From CAZDGK01 sp964505035 (lineage in GTDB: Bacteria > Patescibacteriota > Saccharimonadia > UBA4664): a DNA stretch of 15,281 nt. The DNA lies in NCBI GenBank assembly GCA_964505035.1, contig CAZDGK010000029.1, positions 1 through 15,281 on the forward strand. The letters are read 5' to 3'. Of this stretch, positions 8,237 through 14,790 are shown piece by piece (within the stretch, counting starts at the first letter, position 1; every line of letters starts with the position of its first letter). The position numbers and the translations under genes are program-made. Below the pieces are notes generated by a model. The model was given only the letters and a program-made list of their open reading frames with translations, was not told the DNA's origin and searched no databases.

Positions 8237-9316
8237 CTAAAAGTCACCCGCACCAACGATGGTCAGGGTGTCGGTGTAGTCACTCGATGCCGCCGTCGAT
8301 GCCGAGATCGCCGCTTGTTCCTGTACCTTTACCGCTCCGCCAGTCGATGTACCACCAGTACAATGGGCTATCTGTTGGTAGGAGGTACCCACATTACCCG
8401 TAGTCGCACCGCTGCCCGCAATCGTGCCATTGTATGGACCGTCAATCGTCACCGTACAGCTCCCAGTTGCTGCCGTGTTGACCGACGCGTTGATACCGTA
8501 CCCCTCAGTGCCATTGGTCAATGCCTGGGCGCTCGTGTTCACTGCCACTGACGGAATAGTGTGCGATGCCGCCGCCGAGGTCAGGCCGGTATTTACATCC
8601 TTAATCCACGCCACCCAGCCACCCTTGGCGTTGGTCCCCACCGTAAACACCACGCCCGTGGTGGTCTTGGTGCTAGCCGGGTCAAGGTCGCTGGTAAACG
8701 CATCAGTATTTAGCGGCATCGAGAAGGTGAAGATCGGCGGAACCACCGCGGTCACGGTAATGCTATCACTCGCCACCACCGATAGCGCGATCTTGCTAAA
8801 GTCAATCACCGCCGGCGCACTAGTATGCGTCGTCACCGAGCCCTGCTGGCTGTCGCCGGGCGTTCCCGGATTGGTCACCGGCGCGTGTGTCGAGTCGCCA
8901 AAGTTAAAGCAATAGAAGGTGTTGACCGCCAGGTTCGACGAAAACGTGAATGTCACGTTCTGACCGCTAACTGTAACAGTCGCCGAGCCAATATTCGGCC
9001 AAGCCGTCGCGCTACCACCCGCCGGGTCAGATGGCAGATTGCTCGTACTCACCGTCCAGTTGCCCGATACTACCGTAGCTAGCGAGTACCCCGTCGGGAA
9101 AGTGATCATCACATCATCCTCGACCGCCACCGTCGCCGTCTTGTAACAGAGCGTACCCCCACCAGATGCACTCTGCTGCATCCGGTCCATCCGCAACATC
9201 ACCTCAGTAGCACTGGTCGCCTCGGCCATACTAGGGATAAACGGCATCACTGCAGTCAGACATAGGACGATTACTGAAATAATCCGACTGCTGCGGCGTT
9301 GCGCCCAGTAGTACAT
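8237..9316 (-). CDS. Secreted surface subunit, YTDT/GAG-F C-terminal family (gene E)
   Basis: 359 residues with a signal peptide (MYYWAQRRSSRIISVIVLCL..., cleavage near AEA|TSA at ~33). I do not recognise a named family. It is a clear paralogue of the gene at 9447-10637, sharing MDRMQ near the mature N-terminus, W-VST-NLP-DP, ATAWP, TFYCFNFG, SDSITVTAVVPPIFTF, GGWVAWIKDVNTGLTS and the last residues YTDTLTIVGAGDF. Four cysteines are conserved between the two (LCYK, FYCFNF, GSCTV, HCTGG), suggesting two disulfides. There is no transmembrane helix or LPXTG motif, so retention at the cell probably needs partners such as the two membrane proteins encoded directly downstream. ATG 9316 has a good SD, GGTGGAG at 9322-9328 with 5-nt spacing, but it lies inside a stem-loop. 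Confidence 0.8.
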   Translation of the reverse strand: MYYWAQRRSSRIISVIVLCLTAVMPFIPSMAEATSATEVMLRMDRMQQSASGGGTLCYKTATVAVEDDVMITFPTGYSLATVVSGNWTVSTSNLPSDPAGGSATAWPNIGSATVTVSGQNVTFTFSSNLAVNTFYCFNFGDSTHAPVTNPGTPGDSQQGSVTTHTSAPAVIDFSKIALSVVASDSITVTAVVPPIFTFSMPLNTDAFTSDLDPASTKTTTGVVFTVGTNAKGGWVAWIKDVNTGLTSAAASHTIPSVAVNTSAQALTNGTEGYGINASVNTAATGSCTVTIDGPYNGTIAGSGATTGNVGTSYQQIAHCTGGTSTGGAVKVQEQAAISASTAASSDYTDTLTIVGAGDF

Positions 9317-9321
9317 CTAAT

Positions 9322-9355
9322 CTCCACCACACTATTTACTCTTTTAGTGTAGTGG
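9322..9355 (-). promoter_or_regulatory. SD-sequestering stem-loop in front of gene E
   Basis: On the minus-strand RNA, CCACUACACUA (9355-9345) can pair with UAGUGUGGUGG (9334-9324) around a 10-nt loop. All 11 positions pair, with one U-G wobble. The 3' arm contains most of the ribosome binding site GGTGGAG (9322-9328), which lies 5 nt before ATG 9316. The folded form would therefore block translation of gene E. It could be a simple damper that keeps E below D, or the site of a regulator, temperature or ribosome-movement control. The pairing is read directly; its function is inferred. Confidence 0.65.
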
Positions 9356-9363
9356 AAGCATAA

Positions 9364-9397
9364 CCATCATGCAACATCATGATGTCGGCATGGATGG
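9364..9397. promoter_or_regulatory. Extended inverted repeat between genes D and E
   Basis: CCATCATGC (9364-9372) and GCATGGATGG (9388-9397) are complementary apart from one bulged base. Between them is a perfect 12-bp palindrome, ACATCATGATGT (9374-9385). On the minus strand it lies about 50 nt after the stop of gene D and before the SD hairpin of gene E. No clear U-run follows, so it is not a classic intrinsic terminator. It could be a partial terminator or mRNA 3'-end stabiliser for D, or a protein operator. Confidence 0.45.
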
Positions 9398-9446
9398 GCT
9401 TTCTTAGCCGTATTTGTGTTTGAGGTAGGTTGAAAAGTTTTTGGTC

Positions 9447-10637
9447 TTAGAAGTTTCCGGCTCCTACGAAGTAAACGGTATCAGTGTAGTCGTTGGCAGC
9501 AGGTACGGAAGGGTTGATGTTGGCAGCTTCCACGATCTGGATCTTGGTCTGGTCGGCCGTGGCCGGAGAAGTTCCCGTGCAGGTCGCGAAGGTTAGGTAT
9601 GTGGCGCTGAATGAGCCAATTGTCGTCGGCGTACCACTGATGTGTGGGTCGTAGATGGCGTCGATGGCTGGCGTACAGCTACCCGCACCACCCGCACTCG
9701 TCACTGTGCCGTAGGCGCCGTATTGCTTCGTGTCAGGTACCAGTGCCACGTTGGAGGGAGTACCACCACCGACCGTGGGCAGGACGTAGTTACCAGCGAG
9801 CGTAGATTTCAATCCTTGGTTCAAGTCCTTGACCCATGTCACCCAGCCGTTTGGCGCGTTGGTTGTGATGTTGGCCTCCACGCCGCCGGTAAAGATCGTG
9901 GCCGAGGTCGACAAGTCACTCAGGAATGCGTCGATGCCAGTGTAAGCTACCGGCGTACCACCCGTGGGCTCCAGGTCCATCGTGAAGAGCGGCGGGACCA
10001 CGGCGGTGACCGTAATGGTATCCTTGCTCACCACGTCGGCGGCATACTCAGTGTCATTAATCACTGTGGTGCCGGCCAGCGTCGTGAGGCGGCCCACCAG
10101 GGCTTTTTCACCACCCACCGTGGTGTCGTACTTCGAACTGTTAGTGACCACCGGCGTCGCACCCGACGGGCCGAAGTTGAAGCAGTAGAACGTGCTGGCC
10201 GACAGGTTGCCCGAGGCAAACCGCACCGTCACACCACCATCCGGACCGACACCGAAGTCACCCGCGCCGGCCGGAGCCGTGATACCAGGCCAGGCCGTGG
10301 CCGGAGTGCCAGGCGTGTTAGGGTCAATCGGCAGGTTGGTCGTGCTCACGGCCCAGTCAGCCGCCGTTTGGTCAATCACGTAGTCGGTGTTGATAACCTG
10401 CTTCGGGAACTCAACCTTCACCTTGGTCTCAGTACCCAGGCCAGTCGCACTAGCCGGCGTCTTGGCACAGACCGTACCGGTCGTCGCCGTCAGCTCCTGC
10501 ATCCGGTCAAACCGCACATACAATTCATTAAAGGCCACGCCCGCTTGGGCCTGACCAATCAGCTGTGGCATCACGACCTGCGCGAGCAGAGTTGCAGCTG
10601 AAACAATTATTAGTTTGGTTCTAACTTTTCTGAACAT
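9447..10637 (-). CDS. Probable abundant secreted surface subunit, YTDT/GAG-F C-terminal family (gene D)
   Basis: 396 residues with a signal peptide (MFRKVRTKLIIVSAATLLAQ..., cleavage near AQA|GVAF at ~32). It is the paralogue of gene E: RFDRMQELT, WAVSTTNLPIDP, ATAWPGI, STFYCFNFG, KDTITVTAVVPPLFTMDL, NGWVTWVKDLNQGLKS, and the end YTDTVYFVGAGNF. The four cysteines are kept (VCAK, FYCFNF, GSCTP, ATCTG). No membrane anchor or sortase motif is present. Codon use differs from its neighbours: Asn, Tyr, Phe, Asp and Ile are mostly AAC, TAC, TTC, GAC and ATC, which suggests high expression. It also has the best promoter in the window. I infer a major surface or S-layer-like component. ATG 10637 has no obvious SD; an A-rich leader (ACTACAAAA) precedes it. 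Confidence 0.8.
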   Translation of the reverse strand: MFRKVRTKLIIVSAATLLAQVVMPQLIGQAQAGVAFNELYVRFDRMQELTATTGTVCAKTPASATGLGTETKVKVEFPKQVINTDYVIDQTAADWAVSTTNLPIDPNTPGTPATAWPGITAPAGAGDFGVGPDGGVTVRFASGNLSASTFYCFNFGPSGATPVVTNSSKYDTTVGGEKALVGRLTTLAGTTVINDTEYAADVVSKDTITVTAVVPPLFTMDLEPTGGTPVAYTGIDAFLSDLSTSATIFTGGVEANITTNAPNGWVTWVKDLNQGLKSTLAGNYVLPTVGGGTPSNVALVPDTKQYGAYGTVTSAGGAGSCTPAIDAIYDPHISGTPTTIGSFSATYLTFATCTGTSPATADQTKIQIVEAANINPSVPAANDYTDTVYFVGAGNF

Positions 10638-10667
10638 TTTTGTAGTTACGGTTTGTTTAAGTTTTGA

Positions 10668-10687
10668 CTACTGGGGTTTTCCAGTAG
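10668..10687 (-). promoter_or_regulatory. Stem-loop in the 5' leader of gene D
   Basis: CTACTGG and CCAGTAG form a perfect 7-bp stem around a 6-nt loop, between the candidate -10 box and ATG 10637. It would sit in the ~80-nt leader, 30 nt before the start. On the minus strand no U-run follows, so termination is unlikely. A 5'-end hairpin often stabilises mRNA of abundant proteins; that role is inferred. Confidence 0.4.
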
Positions 10688-10722
10688 CTTCACTTTTTTC
10701 ATCTTTTAAACTGCTTATGTTG

Positions 10723-10752
10723 ATCTTACGATCCAGGTCAATATACTGTCAA
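10723..10752 (-). promoter_or_regulatory. Sigma-70-type promoter of gene D
   Basis: On the minus strand a perfect TTGACA (10747-10752) is followed after 18 bp by TAAGAT (10723-10728), 4/6 matches to TATAAT. It sits in the AT-rich 184-bp gap between gene C and gene D, which stands out in this GC-rich window. Transcription would begin near 10716 and give a leader of about 80 nt. This is the strongest promoter match I found. Confidence 0.65.
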
Positions 10753-10821
10753 GACTTTTCTACAACGTTTCTTTTCCACAACAGTTAGCTTTACAACACC
10801 ATCTGGCCAGCGCCATCTATT

Positions 10822-11871
10822 TTAGAAACTTCCAGCCGCGATGGCAGTCAATATTTCCGTGTAGTCATTGGCCGCGGGCGTCGAGGTTTGCGTCTTGGCC
10901 TTTAGTATAAAGGACCCGCGACCGCTCGTGATCGGCGCGCCGTCACTAAAGATCTGCCGAATTGTGCCATCGGCAATGCCCACATTCTGCCCGCTGCCAT
11001 CATACGGCGCCACCAACGCCAGCGGACCACCCGATGCCTGAGTCGCGCTGGCGCCTTGCACCCCTGACCCCTCCGCCAAACTCGTCAGATTGTTGCTCAC
11101 CGAGGCAATCGTGTAGCCCGTGTTGGCGCTCTTCAAGCCGGCGTTCTGGCCGGTCAGATACACGCCGCCGCCCGATTCAGCATTGGTGTCGTAGCTTATC
11201 CAGACCCGCGTCGGCGAGTCCGTCACCGACCCTGGCGTCAGGTTGCCAAAGTCTATTTGATACGGCGGGCTAGTCGAAATATCCGTCGCCGCCACATCAA
11301 TATCAAACGACAGCTCAGGATTATTGGTACTAGCCGAGGATGTCGGCCCAAACGGCGACTGCGTAAACACCCCCCGGTACGCTGTCGCCTTCACCGTGTA
11401 GGTGGTGCCCGGCGTCAGGCCACGCACCAGCTGGCCCGATCCGCTACCCCAAGCCGCATAGCTCAGAAAATTGGCTTTGGCAAAGCTAGATCCCACCGTA
11501 AAATCACTCTGCACATACTGGGTTGTCACGAAGCTGTCGGTCGAAATCGCCACCGCGTAGAGGGCGTCGGTCGGGTTGCCGTTAGTCGAAATCGTCACCA
11601 GCAGCTTGTTGTACCACCGGGCGCCATTGGCAATGGTCACATTGGGCACATTGGCTTGCTTCTCGCGGGTCTCGCCAGCCCCCACCTTGTAGTTGGTCGA
11701 GGTTTCGTCACCCGCCACCTCACCAGCCGCGCCGTTCACTCGGTAATGAGACGAACTCGAGTCAGCCGTCCCGCCATTGCCAAAGCCGTACGAATTCAGC
11801 TTGTAGCTTCCGCTAGCCGGCAGAGCCGCCATCATCACGAGCAACCAAGCCGCCAGCCACCGCACCATCAT
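10822..11871 (-). CDS. Secreted surface protein with Fn3-like domain and the C/D/E C-terminal module (gene C)
   Basis: 349 residues from ATG 11871. A signal peptide (MMVRWLAAWLLVMMAALPASG) is followed by a repetitive Gly/Ser region, SYKLNSYGFGNGG then HYRVNGAAGEVAG then NYKVGAGE (~22-67), a pattern common at the N-terminus of bacterial surface proteins. A fibronectin-type-III-like domain with LTPGTTYTVKATAYRG follows (~75-190). The last ~155 residues match the C-terminal module of genes D and E: TNAESGGGVYL, NAGLKS, TIASV, APYDGSG and the end YTEILTAIAAGSF. Unlike them it has no cysteine. ATG 11871 overlaps the preceding stop as ATGA and has the SD-like GAGGTGG 5 nt upstream, so it is preferred to GTG 11880. 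Its partner is unknown; it may cap or join the D/E assembly. Confidence 0.78.
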   Translation of the reverse strand: MMVRWLAAWLLVMMAALPASGSYKLNSYGFGNGGTADSSSSHYRVNGAAGEVAGDETSTNYKVGAGETREKQANVPNVTIANGARWYNKLLVTISTNGNPTDALYAVAISTDSFVTTQYVQSDFTVGSSFAKANFLSYAAWGSGSGQLVRGLTPGTTYTVKATAYRGVFTQSPFGPTSSASTNNPELSFDIDVAATDISTSPPYQIDFGNLTPGSVTDSPTRVWISYDTNAESGGGVYLTGQNAGLKSANTGYTIASVSNNLTSLAEGSGVQGASATQASGGPLALVAPYDGSGQNVGIADGTIRQIFSDGAPITSGRGSFILKAKTQTSTPAANDYTEILTAIAAGSF

Positions 11872-12623
11872 GGCCGCCACCTCGCGCTGGCCAGCGCCAG
11901 CTTCATCGCCTCGTCAATTGTGCCGGCGTCACCATTGCTCGTGATCGACACCGTCAGCTCTCGCTGGCCATGTGCCCAAAACAACGTCTGCTCCTGGCCG
12001 TCGGTGCTAGCCATCAGCACAGCCGGCTCTCCGCCCACCGTCTGCGGCGTCGGCGTGTAGGCCGTATTGCGCAGCTTGCGCATCAGGTATGACGGATCAT
12101 CGTCGAGCTTGCCAGTTGGCAGCGTCATGACCGCCACCGCCATCGATACCCGCGGCGCGGTTGGCGCCGACCGCGTACTCAGCATATAGGTCTCCAGGTC
12201 ACGCGGCCCCGGCTTCAGCTGCGACAATTGGTCAAATTTCCCCGGATACTGCATCGTCACATATAGTCCACCCAGCGAGTTAGTCGGCAGCGGCGTCGGC
12301 GTCGGCATGACACTCGCCTCAGCCTGGGCAAATGTCACCTTGCCCTGCGCCGGCTGGTCAGTGAAATGATACAGGGCCGCTATCCCGGCGCCCAGGCCAA
12401 TCCCAATCATCGTCGACGTCACCACCATCCGGCCCCACCCACCACGCCGCTTCTCCGGCGCTATCTGCTCAGGCTCCGCCTCGGCTGGGGACTCTGGCTG
12501 CTCGGCCGTTTCTTCCTGGTCCTTCGTCTGTTCGACCGACTCTAGATCCGGGTGGTGACCCACCGGCAAGTGCAGCTCACGCTCCACCGCCTCAGCCGCT
12601 AGCTCACGTTCCAGCCGGCTCAT
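11868..12623 (-). CDS. Single-pass membrane protein with acidic cytoplasmic region (gene B)
   Basis: 251 residues with no recognised family. Residues 1-60 are charged and strongly acidic (ESVEQTKDQEETAEQPESPA), with no signal peptide. A transmembrane helix at ~66-87 (VVTSTMIGIGLGAGIAALYHF) follows basic KRRGGWGR, which predicts the N-terminus inside. A Pro/Thr linker (MPTPTPLPTN, ~106-115) leads to a compact outer domain of about 135 residues. That domain has YVTMQYPGKF, VSMAVAVMTLP, GGEPAVLMAS and a C-terminal helix DEAMKLALASARW. The strand/helix order is reminiscent of small PsbP/Mog1-like lipoprotein domains, a weak suggestion only. It overlaps genes A and C by ATGA at both ends, so the three are probably translated together. 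Confidence 0.75.
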   Translation of the reverse strand: MSRLERELAAEAVERELHLPVGHHPDLESVEQTKDQEETAEQPESPAEAEPEQIAPEKRRGGWGRMVVTSTMIGIGLGAGIAALYHFTDQPAQGKVTFAQAEASVMPTPTPLPTNSLGGLYVTMQYPGKFDQLSQLKPGPRDLETYMLSTRSAPTAPRVSMAVAVMTLPTGKLDDDPSYLMRKLRNTAYTPTPQTVGGEPAVLMASTDGQEQTLFWAHGQRELTVSITSNGDAGTIDEAMKLALASARWRP

Positions 12624-13555
12624 GTCGCCGCCAATGCTTCAATTTGCTTCTGCAGTTTGTGTTTTTCGCGGCGCTCACCCAGCCAGAATGATACCCACAG
12701 CAGCACCAGCAGGATCCATAGCGGCCAAGCCGCCACCAGATCGATGTTGCTCTTAATCCCCACCACTGTTTGCCCCGTCGGCTGGTTCACAATCGTCACC
12801 AGTTGCAGGTAGGCCGTGTGTCCGGCCGCATCAGTCGCCCGGATGATCAGTGGGTAGTTACCCAGATATCCACCCGGCTTTGAATAGGTGTGCTTCAGTT
12901 CAAACGACCCCGCCGCCGTCCGTGTCAGTAGGTCCGAGTGCCCGTCGCCCCAGTCAAAACTCACCGCATACGGCGCCTGCCCGCCGATCAGCTCAGCCGG
13001 CCAGTCGATTTCCGTGCCGGGCGTGGTGCCGCGGTAGTAGCTGCTCGATACCAGCAGCAGTTCGGTCGAAAAGCCCAATCCGCCTGGCGGCACCGTCAGC
13101 GTCACGTTCACCGTGTTGGACGTCGGGCCAGCCTCATCGTTAGCGTTAAACGCAATAGCCGTTAGCGCATTAGAGCCCACCAGCAGGTCAATCGGCACCG
13201 AAAACAGCTTATTGGGCGAACAAATCACGCTGCCGGCCAGGATGTTGTTCTTGAAGATCTTTACCAGCGTACCCTCTGGGCAGGTACCACTCACCGTCAC
13301 CGGGTTGGTCGTAAACGACTGACCGTTGGTCGGCGAGGTGATCACCGGCGCCGTCGTCACCTTGGGTGCGGGCACCACCGCGTACACCGAATATTGCCCA
13401 GACGCCGTCGTCGAGGCCAGGATCGGTGCCGATACCGTGCTCAGCACTACCCCCACCAGCGCCAACACACCCGCTAGCCACCCATACGATGTCTCGTGAT
13501 GGGGTCGTAATCGGCCGCTATGACGGTGCTCGCTGTATCTGGGGAGCATAACCAT
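12620..13555 (-). CDS. Ig-like and PKD-domain surface protein with C-terminal membrane anchor (gene A)
   Basis: 311 residues. A long N-terminus with a hydrophobic signal (~26-48, WLAGVLALVGVVLSTVSAPI) is followed by a bacterial Ig-like domain (~68-155: PVITSPTNGQSF, VTVSGTCPEGTLVKIF, LLVGSNALTAIAFN). Cys92 and Cys112 could form a disulfide. A PKD domain follows (~185-257) with its hallmark FDWGDG and HTYSKPG. A Trp/Leu-rich transmembrane helix (~272-293) and a charged cytoplasmic tail (GERREKHKLQKQIEALAAT) close it. Such domains mediate binding between proteins or to glycans outside the cell. It is the first gene of the A-B-C unit; its stop overlaps gene B's start as ATGA. ATG 13555 has no clear SD, and ATG 13549 is an alternative. 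Confidence 0.8.
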   Translation of the reverse strand: MVMLPRYSEHRHSGRLRPHHETSYGWLAGVLALVGVVLSTVSAPILASTTASGQYSVYAVVPAPKVTTAPVITSPTNGQSFTTNPVTVSGTCPEGTLVKIFKNNILAGSVICSPNKLFSVPIDLLVGSNALTAIAFNANDEAGPTSNTVNVTLTVPPGGLGFSTELLLVSSSYYRGTTPGTEIDWPAELIGGQAPYAVSFDWGDGHSDLLTRTAAGSFELKHTYSKPGGYLGNYPLIIRATDAAGHTAYLQLVTIVNQPTGQTVVGIKSNIDLVAAWPLWILLVLLWVSFWLGERREKHKLQKQIEALAAT

Positions 13556-13576
13556 AATAGATACATACTAGCATAG

Positions 13577-13605
13577 TTGAACCAACCTATCGGCCGATAT
13601 ATCAT
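13577..13605 (+). promoter_or_regulatory. Plus-strand promoter of the tail-fibre-like gene
   Basis: TTGAAC (13577-13582) and TATCAT (13600-13605) are separated by exactly 17 bp and match the consensus boxes at 4/6 and 5/6. Transcription would start near 13612, about 20 nt before GTG 13632. The spacer holds a palindrome (13588-13599). Confidence 0.5.
13588..13599. promoter_or_regulatory. Palindromic candidate operator in the divergent control region
   Basis: TATCGGCCGATA is a perfect 12-bp palindrome between the -35 and -10 boxes of the plus promoter, in the 76-bp gap between two divergent surface genes. A protein bound here would block the plus promoter and could affect the minus-strand cluster. 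No regulator gene is present in the window. Confidence 0.4.
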
Positions 13606-13631
13606 AAGCATAACCATTGTGAGACTTGTGA

Positions 13632-14714
13632 GTGGCCGACTCTAATCCTAACCAACCAGCTTCCCAGTCACCGTCGCCCGCTGACGCCAGCGCGGCTACC
13701 AATTCCAACGACCCCGCCACCACACCAATCGCACCCGAGGCCGGCGCCGGACCACCTCCGGCCCAACCAGCCGGCGAACCCGGCGCCGCCTCCGAAACCA
13801 ACGGGCCAGCCCCAGCGCTTCCCGCCGAGCCACTCTCCGACGGCACCCGGCCCACCATCCTAGCCCCCGGCGAGACACCCAAGACTAATGTCCGCCGCGG
13901 CAAGGTCACCCTCACCACCGTCTACCGCCGCGCCGACATCACCACCACGCTCCTCACCTTCGGCGGCGCCATCGTTGCTGCCGGCCTCATCGTCGGCGCC
14001 TATGTCTTCCTCACCGCCCCCAAACCCTCCAACACCCCCAAGCCAGCCAATCTCAGCCAATCCGACCTCGACAAAATCTCAGCCTTCTTCGGCGGCAACA
14101 GTGCCGGTAGCTCCAGCGACATCCTCAACATTAATGCCTCTTCGTTCTTCAAAAACCGCGTCGCCATTGCTAGCGACCTCAAGATCACCGGTGGCACCGA
14201 AATCAGCGGCCCCACCGTCCTCGGGGACCTCACCGTCGACAAAACCAGCACTCTGGGCATCACCAACGTCCGCGGTCAGCTCACCGTCACCGGCCCGCTC
14301 ACCGCCAACAGCCCGGCCGTGCTCAATAACGGCGCCAGCATCACCGGCAACCTAGCCGTCAGCGGCAATGGCAGCTTCGGCGGCTCATTATCCGCCGGCA
14401 CCATCAATGCCGCCACACTAGCAGTCACCTCCGCCTTCAATCTGTCCGCCCACATCAACACTAGCGGCTCGAGCCCCACCATGACCGGCGGCAGCATTAG
14501 CGGCAATGACACCTCTGGCAGCTTCACCATCTCCGGCGGCAGCGCCACTATCACATTCCACTCCGCCTACACCAAGACTCCCCACGTACTCCTCACGCCC
14601 AACGCCGTTTGCCCAGGTAGCGGCCAATTCTTCGTCCAGGAAACCGGCGGCACCGGTTTCGTCGTCAGCAACCCCGCCAACTGCACCTCATTTAACTACT
14701 GGGTCGTGCAATAA
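13632..14714 (+). CDS. Membrane-tethered beta-repeat protein with tail-fibre-like C-terminal tip
   Basis: 360 residues. The N-terminal ~100 are Pro/Ala-rich and disordered, with no signal peptide, and end in basic NVRRGKVTLTTVYRR. One transmembrane helix (~104-128, LLTFGGAIVAAGLIVGAYVF) predicts the N-terminus inside and the rest outside. Residues ~180-265 are short beta repeats (DLKITGGTEISGPTVLGDLT, GQLTVTGPLTANS, ASITGNLAVSGNGSF), as in beta-helical or bactofilin-like and fibre proteins. The last ~75 residues (ATITFHSAYTKTPHVLLTPN, GTGFVVSNPANC, FNYWVVQ) look like the C-terminal tip domain of phage tail fibres; Cys327 and Cys351 may pair. GTG 13632 is the first possible start, since TGA lies directly upstream in frame; no clear SD is seen. 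It is the only large plus-strand gene and uses C-ending codons. Function unknown. Confidence 0.8.
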   Translation: MADSNPNQPASQSPSPADASAATNSNDPATTPIAPEAGAGPPPAQPAGEPGAASETNGPAPALPAEPLSDGTRPTILAPGETPKTNVRRGKVTLTTVYRRADITTTLLTFGGAIVAAGLIVGAYVFLTAPKPSNTPKPANLSQSDLDKISAFFGGNSAGSSSDILNINASSFFKNRVAIASDLKITGGTEISGPTVLGDLTVDKTSTLGITNVRGQLTVTGPLTANSPAVLNNGASITGNLAVSGNGSFGGSLSAGTINAATLAVTSAFNLSAHINTSGSSPTMTGGSISGNDTSGSFTISGGSATITFHSAYTKTPHVLLTPNAVCPGSGQFFVQETGGTGFVVSNPANCTSFNYWVVQ

Positions 14715-14790
14715 CCCCCCCTCCGACAATTCCCTACCAACACTTCACCCGCATCAAGCATACCAAACGTAAACCGAACACACAAGCCTC

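Noticed and set aside
9346..9374. Promoter-like pair TTGCAT/TACACT with 17-bp spacing before gene E.
   Set aside because: Weak boxes (3/6 and 4/6); the -10 lies in the hairpin arm, so transcription from it would remove that arm. Kept only as an alternative to the hairpin idea.
8237..10637. Genes D and E as true WxL-domain proteins.
   Set aside because: The W-x-L motifs and classic C-terminal WxL pattern are not present; GWV-W(V/I)KD is only loosely similar. Only an analogy is claimed.
13209..13481. Minus-strand 90-residue frame inside gene A.
   Set aside because: A shadow in another frame of a gene with clear Ig-like and PKD domains; no start signal or family features.
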